Shown here piece by piece: positions 1-12,511 of a stretch of 64,000 nucleotides of DNA. The stretch comes from Thermothelomyces thermophilus ATCC 42464 (taxonomy: Eukaryota; Ascomycota; Sordariomycetes; Sordariales; Chaetomiaceae). Within the stretch, counting starts at the first letter, position 1. The number at the start of each line of letters is the position of its first letter. The stretch is taken from the NCBI RefSeq assembly GCF_000226095.1, contig NC_016477.1:2790001-2854000 (forward strand). Reading direction: 5' to 3'. Position numbers and translations under genes: made by a program. The notes beneath the pieces are model-generated. The model was given only the letters and a program-made list of their open reading frames with translations, was not told where the DNA came from and did no database searches.

Positions 1-249
1 AGCTAAAGAATGTCTAGCTAGTAACGTAGAAAAAGAGCTCTTTAATTTTAATAGATTTAGACGGTATAGTTAGGGATTAATAGGTAGCTTATGAATAGGG
101 TAGATAGCGCTTATAGGTAGGGAATTAGGGATTTAGGGGAAAGAGGTAAAGGTAGTATAGAAAAGGGGTAATTAGGGGTTTAGGTAGTAAAAAGTAAATA
201 GAAGTAAAATCAAATAAGGTTAACTTATACTTCTATTAATAGCTTAAAG

Positions 250-2637
250 GTTGAAATCTAGGTAGTTCTTCTCCAATTAGTTCGATTATAAGCTCTTACT
301 GTCACTATTATTACTCTTAAACTTTAGATCTAGTAAGTTAGTCGCTTAGTTATAGTTACCTAGTTTATCTAGGAGCTTCCTCTTCTACTACTACTTCTTT
401 AAGTGCTTCTAGTAGCAAAGAACCTACTTAGTTCTAAGGGTTCTACTTGCCTAGAAAACTATTAAATCTGTTAGCTTTAAGCTAAACTCTATCCTACTTA
501 AAAAACTTCTTAACGCGGTTTATGAAATATAGTGTCTATATAATTATACCGTTAAGAGTCTCTAGGTAGTAGATATTCCTGTTCCTAACTTCCCGGACCT
601 AGTATAGACTATACCACTAATACTAGAGTTTTCGAAACGAGCTTATATCGATCTGCTAAATATTGTTATATACTGGAACAAGATCACTTACCTTGATTTA
701 GGCATTCTCGGCTCTGAATTTGCGGTAGTAGGCTTTGTTTCGGCGTTTAGCCATTTTTCGTCTGGCTTCGGCAACCTTTTCAGTGGTAACTTCCAGATCG
801 AATTCCATATCAAGTAGTATCTTAGTATAGAGTTCTAATAGTCATAGGCAGGCCTCTACTTGATTTTCCCCGTCTAGTCAGACGGCTATAGAGTCCTAGT
901 AAAGAATTCGCCAGGTAGGGACATTGTTTTTAATTAGGCTAATAGGATTATAGTTATAGATAAGGTTAAAGGGTAAGTAGCTATAGCTATTTCGAATAGT
1001 AGTATAGTTAATATATAAGATATAGAGAAGAAGCTATCGCTAGTTCTTTCTGGTTCCTATAGTTATCTTTGCTAGGGTAGCTATAATAGGTATATACCTA
1101 GCCTTACTAATACCGTTAGCCTTAGAGTTATAAGGAGAAATAATAATATATTCTACCCTTAGTTCCTCTAAGATAGCTTTTACTTCCCCTTTAAATTTAG
1201 ATCCCCTATTAATAACTACGACTATTAGGAGTCCCTAATAAAGGAGAATGTTATAGTTAATGAAGTTCTTTACCGCTCTAGCTAACTTGTTAGGTAGGAC
1301 TTCGGCTTCTATAAATCCTAAAAGATCGTTACACGTCTTAAGGAGGAAATAGGGCTTCCCCCTCTAGTTAAAGAGTATAAACTAGATATCTAAGTGCCAT
1401 TTCGTAAATAGAATTAGAAAAGGTTCTAAATATAAATGTACTTCCTTAAATCTTTTAGTATCCTATGCCTAGCACTCTAGGTAGGTACGAATCTACTTTA
1501 CTACGTTAGTATATATTCCCTTCTAGTAATAGTAGTTAGTAACCCTCTGGTAAGTAGCTTCTCTACCTTTATAGCCTATCTTATCATAGTAGGCTTAGAA
1601 AATTTATTACCTTTCTTCTAGGGTATCTATTATATAGCAAGGATTCTAGGTATCGTTTGCTAGCCGAAGGAATAGATAGCCCTTGTCTACTAAATATTTA
1701 AGCGCTTCCTTCTTGAATAGACGTCGCCACTAGTATAGTCAGATAGCTATAGGTTTTTCTAGAGTGGCTAAGTACTATACGATAGCTTTAGAGTGTATAG
1801 AGTATCCTTCCTTAAGGTTCGGGTCTATAGGTTTAAAAGGATTACTAACGTAGTTAGTATAGATTTGTATGTCAACCTAATCGTTAATATCCTCTTTGTT
1901 TACTTTCTCTATCTAGTTAGACGGACTAGGAGGCTTCTACGAAAGCCTATTAGTAATAGCATTTTTAGAACCTAGAATATACTTAACCTTAAAGTCGAAT
2001 AGCTAAATCTATACGATCTATTATATTATTAAGGCTCTAGGTATATTACTAGCTATGCTATTTAACTAGTGAACTAGGATAAGAGCGTCTATTTCTATAA
2101 TAAAGTAAACGCTAAAGAGGTACTATTGGAAACGTTTTAATAGGAAAAGCAGTCCATAGAGCTCCTATTTAGTAAGGTTATACCATTTCTCTACCTTAGA
2201 CTATATCCCACTCTCAAACTAGTATAGATACCTCTTTTTATTAGGGCTAACTTGTTTAATGACCCCTCCCTAATTAAAAAGACTTGTATTAGTCATTAGG
2301 TATATCTAACTATATTTAGGGTCATCGAAAATAAGCGGTATAAGGACTAGAGCAGTAGTTATTCGAGTTTAGAGCTCCTTTATAATCTACTATTAAGCAA
2401 GGCCCTATTCCTAACAGGCATTCTTCTTTATTAGATCGTATAATGGCCGAGCAATTGTAGTAAAGTGTTTTATCTAGATCTAGTAATAGCTAACAATCCC
2501 TAGGAAGGTATAAATATCCTTTAAATCCGAATAGGAAGTCTACTTAAGGATTTTCGTAACTTTAGCATTATTAGGCAATTACCCTTCAAGTATATAAAGG
2601 TAGCTAAGCAATATTACTTATAGGTAGTACTATTAGG
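250..2637 (-). pseudogene. Element C pol, RNase H-integrase portion (broken)
   Basis: Reading the minus strand from 2637 down gives the end of the RT connection domain (FTTIARPLYDLIKKNA, ending near 2.43 kb), an RNase H start (YLMTNTSLFNQGGVIKQ, near 2.3 kb, then FESGI before a stop), and an integrase core near 1.1-1.5 kb with the TKWHLDI strand and an IISPYNSKANG block. The C-terminal integrase region near 0.5-0.7 kb contains KVSDLVPVYNNI. The order matches gypsy pol of a lineage common in filamentous ascomycetes. Stops, nearly all TAG or TAA, interrupt every stretch, and the catalytic Asp of the RNase H start (normally TDAS) reads Asn. This block joins the RT at 18159-18640 directly once element A is removed. 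No functional protein can be made. About 250 bp at the far left are AT-rich element sequence that I cannot assign. Confidence 0.7.
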
Positions 2638-2642
2638 ATTTC

Positions 2643-3494
2643 TATTACAGAAATATATATGTAGATGCCGCCTAGACCACTGGTACAAACGGGCTAATCA
2701 AGTGTCATAGAAATATACATACAGGACGCTGCCTAAGCCGCCTTCCCCGACAAGCCAATAGGACAGCAGGTACGAACGGACCAATCAGGAAAGGATCACG
2801 CTTAGCAAAGTGATCTATACGCTATAGGATCACTATCGCAGCCATAATCCAGACGACAAAGGATCACTAGATAAAGAGTAATCCCAGGATTATATATACA
2901 TATAGATAGTCACTCGTTATAGTGGACTCTGGGAGTTCACCAGTGATAGCAACCATAACCTATAATCACAAGTACTTATACCAAGCATCACTGACCATTG
3001 TGGGAGACAACTCTAGTGTTGTTGTGAACCCTTTGGCTTTACCGAATCCCTTAGACGACTTATACGTTCGTCCCGTTTAACCTACCTTCGTCTGAACCCT
3101 TTTAGAAGAAGTCTGAGTTGGGTTTGTCATATCAAGCCGAAGGAACGAAAGGACCAATTATAATATAGGAAGCATAGTAATCACTACACTTACCAGCGAT
3201 TAGGGTAATCACTACTATATGATTACTTACAATCACTATGATTAGGAGTAATCACTAGGATTATATATATATATAGATAGTTACTTGTTAGGTAGACTCT
3301 AAGAGTTTACTAGTAATAGCAACCTACAATTATAATACTTATACCAAGCATTGCTAATTACTATAAAAGATAACTCTAGTATTATTATAAACCCTTTAGC
3401 TTTACTAAATCCCTTAGACGACCTATCTACTTATCCTACTTAATCTACCTTTGTCTAAACCCTTTTAGAAGAAATCTAAGTTAGGTTCGTCATA
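2643..3494 (+). repeat. Element A 5' LTR, split by a solo LTR
   Basis: The two parts, 2643-2702 and 3137-3494, match the continuous 3' LTR at 17736-18153. After removing the insertion and one copy of its duplication the length is 418 bp, identical to the 3' LTR. The first bases read TATTACAG where the 3' copy reads TGTCACGG, so the terminal TG has been changed to TA, a RIP-type transition. The right end reads GTCATA then CATTGC, where the consensus is GTCACA. Confidence 0.9.
2703..3131 (+). repeat. Solo LTR of a D-like element inserted into element A's 5' LTR
   Basis: It begins TGTCATAGAAAT and ends GGGTTTGTCATA, 429 bp long, closest to the 428-bp LTRs of element D. It is flanked by TCAAG at 2698-2702 and TCAAG at 3132-3136. 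The uninterrupted sequence exists at the matching point in A's 3' LTR (reading CTAATTAAGCCAAAGG), which proves the insertion site. No internal sequence remains, as expected after LTR-LTR recombination. It is less mutated than its host LTR: GGATCAC boxes are still readable. Confidence 0.9.
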
Positions 3495-3521
3495 CATTGC
3501 TATTACTCCCTTTGTTCTATT

Positions 3522-4919
3522 ATAGTTCAGAATAGAGGTAACTTCGACCTCGATATCGATATAGCTATTAACGTCACGGCCGAATAGCTGCTCGCTTAGC
3601 TTGATTAACTCTAGTAGCGGATCTAGGAGTTAGACTAAAGAGATAAGGCTACTTAAGCCCGAATTAAGGAACTCGAGAACGGCAAAAAGCACTTATAGAA
3701 GTTGGTTAACGAGGCCTATACCAAAATTAAGGCACTTGAAACCGCTAAAGCGAGCTATATCAAGATCGAACTACCTAGTAAATGTAGAAGAACTAAGGAG
3801 GATCTTGTAGGATTCCTAATAAACCTTTGATCTTACTTCTGGCTTAATGACGACAAGTTTCTAGATAATAAAGCTAAAGTTCTCTATATAGCTACGAGAC
3901 TAGAGGGTAAGGTACTTAGATAGTTTAAGCCTATATAGAATGACTACCTTACTAAAGAAGACGAAGACGACTAAGATATATTTATATAGGTAGTCTTTCG
4001 ATCCTATAACTGTTTTGAAGAGGAGCTTTAGAAGGTTTTTAGCGATAAAGACAAGAAGATTTATATGTAAGAAAGACTTGCTAATCTCTAATAGACCAAG
4101 TTAATAGCCTTCTATATTATATAGTTTAGATAAGATATACTTAAGTCTTAGCTTAATAATAAAGCGTTAATATAATTATTTTATAATAGCTTAAAGGAAA
4201 AGGTTAAAGACAAGCTATATAAGTATAATCGGCCTAAGACTCTAGATAAATATATTATATAGGCTATTAAAATTGATAATTGACTTTATATATAAGAGTA
4301 GTAGAAACAAGGCTAAATAAACGAAATTATAATTAAGGCTAACGATAAGAAAAGGCGAGTATATGTTAATACCTTGTATAGGATATACCCTAGAGCTATA
4401 GATATAGATATAACATAGAAGCAGGACCGGAAGAAGACGACCAAAGACAAGTCTAATGTTACCTACTATAACTACGGAAAGAAAGGGCATTATAAGCAAG
4501 AATGTCAAAGCCTAAAGAAAGAGTAGAAGATAGTCTCTAGAAAGAAAATTATAGTTATCGACGAAACCACTAAGGACGTTATCAAAGTAGCGGCTACAAG
4601 CTATAAAGACAGGGGTAGTGATATAGATAGTCTCGGACACGATAGTAACGGTAAAGATAAACAAGCACCGTACTCTAAACTAGTCACTATAGACCTAGAG
4701 ATAGGTCTTGCCGAATAGGATACGGTAGGAGAATATATATTACTAATTTCGATTCTCCTAGCCTTAAGGTATTAAGGTTTTACAGTTATATAGAGATAGG
4801 ATAGATTATAGATAACCAATACTTAAGGAATTAAAAGACCTAGACCTAATATTCTATTCCTCTAGGAACGAATTAAATAGTACTATAATGAAGTTTTCTA
4901 ACTTAATATAGAACTATAC
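3522..4919 (+). pseudogene. Element A gag (broken, 5' part of the coding region)
   Basis: This aligns codon for codon with element B gag (5400-6400). The position of B's ATG (5400-5402) reads ATA here (3522-3524), so the start codon is lost. The nucleocapsid zinc knuckle near 4460-4505 reads Y-Y-N-Y-G-K-K-G-H-Y-K-Q-E-C, so the first Cys of the CCHC box has become Tyr (TGC to TAC, a G-to-A change). Many TAG and TAA codons interrupt the frame. Gag would form the particle that packages element RNA; this copy cannot. The sequence breaks at 4919/4925 where element B inserted and resumes at 12512. Confidence 0.8.
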
Positions 4920-4924
4920 GAATA

Positions 4925-5372
4925 TGTCACAGATAAGCATATAGGCGGCCTAGCAGGCTATAGCTAGGACACAGGACATTCCGACAGCCAATTACTCGAC
5001 AGACCAATCAGAAGATTATTACCGCCAAGACTAAGGTCTTCACTAGTGATAATAGCATATCACCGTTAACAACGTAGAATTACAAAGTGAAAGGAGAAGT
5101 GGTACTAGTAATAACTATTAAAAAGGGACAGACCATTATATATATATAACTAGCCAGTCACTTGTTATAGTAGACTCTAGGAGTTTACCAATAGTAATAA
5201 TTACAATTACAATACTTATACCAAGCGCTACTAATTACTATAAGAGATAACTCTAAGTGTTATTATAAACCCTTTAGCTTCACCGAATCCCTTAGACGAC
5301 CTGCCTACTTGTCCCGCTTTACCTACCTCCGTCTAGACCCTTTCAGAAGAAGTCTAAGTTAGGTTTGTTACA
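4925..5372 (+). repeat. Element B 5' LTR
   Basis: Starts TGTCACAGATAAGC and ends GGTTTGTTACA, 448 bp, the same length as its 3' partner. The short direct run TGT...ACA at the ends is normal for LTRs. The R/U5-like part (about 5260-5372) is well conserved with A, D and the solo LTR. The U3-like first 200 bases are specific to B. Confidence 0.92.
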
Positions 5373-5399
5373 CGTTATTACCACTCCCTTTGTTCCATC

Positions 5400-6400
5400 A
5401 TGGTTTAGAATGGAGGTAACTTCGACCTCGACATCGACATGGCTACCGACGTCACGGCCGAACAGCTGCTCACTTAGCTTAGTTAACTCTAGTAGCAGGT
5501 TTAGGAGTTGGACTAGAGAGACAAGGCTGCTTAAGCTCGAATCAAGGAACTCGAGAACCGCGAAAAGTACTCGTAGAAGTTAGTTAACGAGGCCTATGCC
5601 AAAATCAAGGCACTCGAGGGCGCCAAAGTAAAGCATATTAAGATCGAACTACCTAGCAAATATAGAGGAACTAAGGAGGATCTTATAGGATTCCTAACAA
5701 ACCTCTGATCCTACTTCCGGCTTAATGATGACAAGTTTCTAGATAACAAAGCTAAAGTCCTCTATGTAGCTATGAGACTAGAGGGCAAGGTACTTAGATA
5801 GTTCGAGCTTATATAGAATGACTACCTTACTAAGGAAGACGAAGACGACTAAGATACATTTATATAGGTAGTCTTCTGATCTTATAACTATTTCGAAGAA
5901 GAGCTTTAGAAGGTTTTTAGCGATAAAGACGAGAAGATTTATATATAAGAAAGACTCGCTAATCTCTAATAGACCAAGTTAATAGCCTCCTATGCTATAT
6001 AGTTTAGATAGGATATGCTTAAGTCTTAGCTTAATGACAAGGTATTAATACAATTGTTCTATAACGGCTTAAAGGAAAAGGTCAAGGACGAGCTATATAA
6101 GTACGATCAGCCTAAGACTCTAGACAAATATATCGTATAGGCTATCAGGATCGATAATCAACTCTATACACAAGAGTAGTAGAAGCAAGGTCAAATGAAC
6201 AGAACCACGGTTAAGGCTAACGACAAGAAAAAGCGAGCGTACGTTAGTACCTCGTACGAGACGTATCCTAGAGCTATAGATATAGATATAATATAGAAGC
6301 AGGACTAGAAGAAGACGACCAAAGACAAGTCTAATGTCACCTACTATAACTATAGAAAGAAAGGGCACTATAAGTAAGAATGCTAGAGCCTAAAGAAAGA
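5400..6400 (+). pseudogene. Element B gag (broken)
   Basis: An ATG at 5400-5402 (context CCATCATGG) opens a frame reading M-V-stop-N-G-G-N-F-D-L-D-I-D, followed by a basic and acidic coiled-coil-like stretch, the gag core with LEGKVLR near 5.8 kb, and a nucleocapsid zinc knuckle around 6340-6395. The knuckle's first Cys reads Tyr (YNY) and its second residue pair is altered. Dozens of TAG and TAA codons interrupt it. Element D carries the same start context on the other strand (ATG at 28646). The role would be the structural particle protein; nothing functional remains. Nothing suggests a host gene here. Confidence 0.8.
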
Positions 6401-6799
6401 ATAGAAACCAACCCCTAGAAAGGAAATTACGGCTATTAACAAAACTACTAAAGACGTTATCAAAGTAGCGGCCACAAGCTATAAAGATAAGGGCAGTAAT
6501 ACAGACAGTCTCGGATATAATAATAATGGTAAAGACGAACAAGCACCATACTCCGAACTAGTTACTATAGACCTAGAGATAGGTCTTGCTAAATAGGACA
6601 TAGCAGGAGAATATACACCGCTAGTTTCAATTCTCCTAGCCTTAAGGCAGTAAGGCTTTACGGTTATATAGAGGTAGGATAGATTATAGACAACTAATAC
6701 CTAAGGAATCGAAAGACCTAGACCTAATGTTCTATTCCTCTAGGAACAAATCGAATAGTACCGTAATGAAGTTTTTCGGCTTAACACGGAACTACGCGA

Positions 6800-9700
6800 A
6801 CGGGATAAACGCTTGATTTGACTTGCCTAGTAGAGCAACGGAATGAGGGACGAGATAAAGGAACTTTGATGTATTATAGAAACCATTAAAGGAGAACAGC
6901 CTATGACATATGATAGGCCTAATAGCTATACCAAGCATTCTAACGATTAGCAACTTACCTACGACGTATAGAACCCTAAGTACTAGTTTATACGCGCGAA
7001 CCGCGGAAAAGACGAGCGTATGTGGGAAAGCTACTAGAAGAAACACTCCTATATTAGCACTAGAGTATCTACAATCTACGTATAATAGGAAGGATTTGGG
7101 AAAGAATTCTAATACCTCCTAGGTAACGCTACACGACTACACCCTCGACATGAGGCACATATATAAGTGCCCTAGTTCTAGTGTGTAGCATACAAATGCT
7201 AATACTACTTCTATAACAAATTTAAAAACAATCACTAGCTAACCTAACAAGGAAATAAGGATAGAAGCTTACGCCCTGTAGAATGGGTCTATAATATAGG
7301 AAACAGAGCGGCCGAATTACTCTAGAAGATCGAAGCCCGCGATTTAGAAAGCATTACGATAGTTCTAAGACGAGCCTAGCCTAGGCACTGTAGAACCGGA
7401 CGAGACATATAGGACTCGTGCTAGAGCAACGATTGCCTCTATTATATGGACGAAAAGAAATTGCGAATTTGGGAGCTTTAGACGAAGCTATAGCACGTAC
7501 GATAGAAAGCAGAACAGACCTAGTGGTAGGAAGCCGCAAGCACTTAATGGCTTATAGAAATGAGCACGATCAACGAAGCCGCTATTAGCTAAATAACTAA
7601 AGAGGTTAGCACTAACCTAAGAAACAGGTCAGGGCCCTTCGAGGGGCCTAGAAACCATTAATGTCTGCGTAATGGCGAGTAGTAATGTAGTATAGGAGGG
7701 ACTAGTGTAAGAGACCACTATATTAAGACCTCCCGGCAGAAATATAAGAAATCGCTATAATCTTTAGACGACGGCGGCAAGACAAGCGATTATAGATAAT
7801 AGCATAGTAGAAACAGCACGAAATGCTTGCACTAGTAGATAATGAAGCAGAAATAAATCTAATTTTGCTAACACTTATAAATTAGCTATAGATACCCTAG
7901 AGAATAAAGCGGAAGCATAATATAGTTAAAGGGCCATTTCCGACATAATAGGTATATAAAGAGACCGAACCGATCGATATCACTATGGTAGAGAAGACTA
8001 TAGCAATTGTATTTAGTATTATAGACATAAGCAACGATAAAGATATAATATTAGGGTTACTATAGTATAAAGATTATAACCTAGACATTAGCTAGAAGAA
8101 TAGTAGCTACCTATAACCCCAAATGGAGTCGTATTTGACTAGCGAGATAGGGAGCGTACAAGGATCGCGAGTAGACGATGCTCAAGGAAAGGCATATCCT
8201 ATAGATCCACCGTAAGAGATAGACAGTGGCAGGCAGACTACTATAGACTCTAGAAGAGGCGGCATAACGACATCAATATCGCGATAGGAGGAACAAGCTA
8301 AATCGCCAATAGCTGTTCTCTCCGTTAACGAATGCGGAGCACTGTAATAGGAGTAGTAGGTTAAGATAGGAGAAATCGCTAGTATCACTATAGACAGAAC
8401 CAAGTTTGTATACTACCAGAAAACTAAGAGACGAGACAAGACTAGGGAAGTACCAAAGGAATATAAAGGACACCTAGCATTTGAACTAAAACATCTAGAA
8501 GGACTACTAGAACACAGCCTATAGGATCACGAGATCAAGCTTAAGGAAGGAGCATGACTAAAGTTCTTTAAGATCTACTATACGAGATAGACATAGAATG
8601 AAGAACTTAAGTGATATTTGGAGGAGAACCTTTAAAGAGGATATATCCGCTTGTTGATATTGCTAGTAGGCTACCTAATCCTGTTTATGCCTAAGAAAGA
8701 TAGAAAGCTATAGTTATATATTGACTATTGGCAACTTAACAAATAGACCGTAAAAAACCGATACTTGTTACCGCTGATCTTATAGCTCTAAGATCAGTTA
8801 GCAGGAGCCTAATATTTTATATATCTTGACTTACTATTGGCCTATAACTATATATAGATCAAAGAAGGCGACAAGTAGAAAACGGCCTTTAGGACACCCT
8901 ATAGCTATTATAAGTACCTCGTCATGCCATTTAGACTTACGAACGCGCTAGCAACGTTCCAAGCCCTGATTGATCAAGCTATCTAACCCTTTTTCGACAA
9001 ATTTACGGTATATTATCTCGACAATATACTTATCTTCTCCAAGACAATAGATAAACACCGGAAGTACGTAAAAGTAATGCTAGACGCGCTATATATATAT
9101 AAGCTATTAGTTAATAAGGAAAAGAGCGAATTCCACGTTAGGAAAACGGTGTTTTTAGGATACAAGATATCCCTAGGATAAATCCGGATAGAACCTTCAA
9201 AGGTTAAAGCTATTAAGAATTGGCTACAACCGATATTAGTTACAGAAGTACAAAGCTTCATCAGATTTACAAACTTCTACCAGATATTCATTAGGAACTT
9301 TAGAGCGATCGTACGACCTTTATACGAGCTCACCAAGAAGAATGCTAAATTCCAATAGGAAGAGCAACACAAGCAAGCATTTATACAGATCTAGAATGCT
9401 ATTACCGAAGATCCGGTACTAGTACTGCCAGACCCTAAGAAGCCATTTAAGGTAGAAACGGACGCTTTAGACTACGCCATCGGAAGACAATTAAGATAAT
9501 AAGATAGACAAGGGAAGCTACATCCTATAGCCTTCTTTTTAAAGAAACTCGATAGACTATATCTTAATTATCTGATCTATGACAAGGAACTACTTACGAT
9601 TGTCGAAGCTTTTAAGGAATAGCGACTATACCTTAGCGGCACGATTAAACCGGTACAAGTGTATATAGATTACAAGAACCTATAATACTTTATAACGACA

Positions 9701-11345
9701 AAGGAGCTTAATGGACGACAAATATAATAGGCAGAATTCCTCGTAGAATTTAACTTTGAGATCTGCTACAAGAAGGGCAAAGAGAATATACGAGCAGACA
9801 CTTTAAGCTAACGAACGAATCATATAGAAGGACGAACAGAAACAATACCACTGTTATTTAAGGAGTAAACAGACAGAATGCTACATTACGAAACGTAGAC
9901 ACCCGTAGAAGATAATCTACTTGACTTGTTCCTAGAATGCTACGCAATCTTTCGAGAAGAAAGGATTAACGAGGCATAGTATCAAGCAGCACCTAGACCA
10001 CTAGTACCTAACAGAGTGGAAGAAAAAGATAGGAAACTCTGGTACCGAGGTAAAGCGTATATCTATAACAAAGACCAATAGCTACAGATGATTTGAGAGC
10101 TCTATAAGTTGAAACTTGGAGGATACAAAGGAGTTACGAAGACTATCGCACAAGTCAAGAAACACTACGACTTTCCATAGTTAATAGTACAAGTCAAGGA
10201 AGTCATACGGAACTACGACGTCTGCAATTAAAGCAAAACGGTATGACATAAGCTATATAGGCTACTTTAGCCACTACTAATAGCTAACAAACCATAGAGT
10301 TTGGTCATGATAGACTTTATTACGAAGCTGCTAGAATCTAAGGATATAGCTATAGGAGTGACCTACGATAGTATTCTTACTATAGTAGATCGCCTGACTA
10401 AGTAGGCATACTTCTTTCCCTACAAGGAGTCCTAGATAGCAGAACAGTTAGTAGACATAATCTATTAGCAAGTTGCATTAGTATATGCTTGGCCGCAAGA
10501 ATGGATCACTAATAGAGATACCAAGTTTGCGTCAAAGTTTTGGCAAGCGTTAATATAACGATTAGGCGTTAATAGCAAGCTATCAACAGCATATCACCTA
10601 CAGACTGACAGACAAACGGAGTAACTAAACCAAGTTATTAAGTAATACCTCTACTCTTACGTTAACTACTAATAAGATAACTAGGTCATACTATTGCTAA
10701 TAGCATAACTCGCTTATGATATAATGCCAATAGAAACAACCAAAGTCATACTATTCTTTGTAAACTATAGATATAAAGCAGACCTTAGGCAAGGACTAGA
10801 GGTCATAGTGCTAAGAGCAGCAGTTAAAGCGGAACAAATGTATATACTATATAGAAAGCTCAAAAAGGAACTCGAGTTTGTCAAGACCAGAATGAAGAAC
10901 TACTACGATAAATACAGGCTTGAGGGACCTCGCCTAGAGAGGGGAGATAAAGTCTACCTAATTATACGAAACCTGCAAACTAAATAACTAAGCACGAAGC
11001 TAGACTTTAAGAAGGTCAGACCCTTCATTATCAAAGAACGAATCTCGACATCTAACTACCGACTATTATTACCGTCATCTATACAACTATAGATAGATGT
11101 TTTTTATATTTCACTTCTTGAACTAGCACCAAAGAGCGCCAAGGTTACTATACATATCGAAGCAAAGAATGAAGAGGAAGAATAGGACATCGAAGAAATT
11201 CTAGATTCACGTATTATTAACAGAAAACTATAATATCTAGTCAAATAGCTTGATTTCGGACTAGAAGATAACTTATAGGAACTAGTCAAGAATTTAAACT
11301 GCCCTAAGAAACTAGAACAGTTCTACCGGCAGAACCTAGATTGAC
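6800..11345 (+). pseudogene. Element B pol: protease, RT, RNase H, integrase, chromodomain (broken)
   Basis: Domains in order. Protease near 7825-7870: LALVDNEAEINLI, where D-[ST/N]-G-A is expected, so the active-site Gly reads Glu. RT about 8690-9270, with [18 protein letters not shown] and then YYLDNILIFSKT near 9010-9045, where the second catalytic Asp of YxDD reads Asn. RNase H about 9440-9820 (VETDALDYAIG, KELLTIVEAF). Integrase about 10030-10780, with the first catalytic Asp in MIDFITKL near 10310, WITNRDTKF near 10500 and TDRQTE near 10600. A chromodomain follows at about 11190-11345, including DIEEILDSRII and a LDFGLED loop. TAG codons stand where Trp and Gln belong. An 87-codon open piece at 10724-10987 is only the integrase C-terminus. 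Confidence 0.85.
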
Positions 11346-12058
11346 TAAAGGGAAACCTAGGACAGAACCAAAGACAGCGCCCCAGTCGACAGCATCGATA
11401 GTATTATTAATCTACGACAAGGGTATAGCAGGCGTCTCTTGCTGCTTAACCTCCTCTAACTCGTCTAAGGTCGACAGACTACGTGCTACTATATTAGCAC
11501 CTTTCTCTACTAAAAACTCCTTCTACTAACAAAGACGCTAGAGCCGTATAAGCTTTTCGGACAACTTATACTAGGCCTCTTCTAGATAGTATTAGGATTT
11601 ATCTAGCTCAAGTTCGGCATAACGTTTAGCATCTTTAATATAATGCTACTCCTAAAGAATATAATCTACTAAAATAAATATTAGGAATTATAGTAAAAAA
11701 AAAAAAAAAGGAAATAAGCTTATAGGAAGAAAGCAAGATGCTAGAGCTATCGTAAGAATGACCTCGACAAATATAGGCCTTGTAACGCTTTATATACGCG
11801 ATCATTTTACAGACGAGGCCTTACGACGCGCACCAAAAGCAAGGCATAACAATAAAACCGTTCTTAGCGATATTCTAAGCAAGGGAAGCATAGTAACGTG
11901 TAGAATGCAACTTCCGTTTCTCTATCGGCATTTTGTTAACATGGCGACCACGATGCAGAAACAGGGAGAATATAGTACTCACAAGCGAAGGGTTATTAGC
12001 ACTATTTGAAACGGCCTAAGAGGGCTTTCGGGTCGAAAGCCTTGAAGGAGGGGCATCG
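11346..12058 (+). other. Element B 3' internal tail and polypurine tract
   Basis: Between the chromodomain and the 3' LTR lies about 700 bp with short open stretches and a run of A at about 11696-11708. The matching tail in A (17061-17735) diverges, whereas the last 60 bases (GGCCTAAGAGGGCTTTCGGG to GGGCATCG) are conserved in A, B and D. That end is the likely polypurine primer for plus-strand DNA. I see no further gene. Confidence 0.6.
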
Positions 12059-12506
12059 TGTCACAGATAAGCATATAGGCAGCCCGGCAGGCTGTAGCTA
12101 GGACACGGGACATTCCAATAGCCAATCACTCGATAGACTAATTAGAAGATTATCACCGCCAAGACTAAGGTCTTCACTAGTAATAATAGCATGTTACCGT
12201 CGACAATATAGAATCACGAAGTGAAAGGAGAAGTGGTACTAGTAATAACTATTGAAGAGGGACAGACCATTGTATATATATAGCTAGCCAGTCACTCGTT
12301 ATAGTAGACTCTAGGAGTTTGCTAGTGGTAACAATTATAATCACAGTACTTATACTAAGCGCTGCTAATTACTATAAGAGATAACTTTAAGTGTTGTTAT
12401 GAACCCTTTGGCTTTACCGAATCCCTTAGACGACCTGCCTGCTTGTCCTGCTTTACCTACCTCCGTCTGGACCCTTTCAGAAGAAGTCTAAGTTGGGTTC
12501 GTCACA
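12059..12506 (+). repeat. Element B 3' LTR
   Basis: Starts TGTCACAGATAAGC directly after GGGGCATCG and ends GGGTTCGTCACA at 12506, followed by GAATA. It is 448 bp and keeps more C and G than the 5' LTR at several sites (for example CACGGGACATTC against CACAGGACATTC), so the two copies were mutated independently. Confidence 0.92.
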
Positions 12507-12511
12507 GAATA

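Larger units (their letters stand above)
4925..12506 (+). mobile_element. Element B: full-length chromodomain Ty3/gypsy retrotransposon nested in element A
   Basis: The paired LTRs are both 448 bp (4925-5372 and 12059-12506). GAATA stands on both sides (4920-4924 and 12507-12511), and element A reads straight through when B and one GAATA are removed. The internal region runs gag, protease, RT, RNase H, integrase, chromodomain, then a polypurine tract just before the 3' LTR (about 12044-12058, AAGGAGGGGCATCG). The two LTRs differ at many sites; over the first 150 or so bases I compared, every difference is a transition, as expected from RIP on an inserted duplicate. B is younger than A by nesting. 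Confidence 0.92.

Noticed and set aside
4242-4508. Hydrophobic membrane-like minus-strand frames (also 6120-6368, 9013-9261, plus-strand 27678-27926)
   Set aside because: They are antisense to gag or pol of the retrotransposons, at the same place in each copy; AT-rich antisense naturally reads Leu/Ile/Tyr.
10724-10987. An 87-codon open frame as a separate gene
   Set aside because: It is the C-terminal integrase part of element B pol, continuous with the upstream motifs in the same frame.
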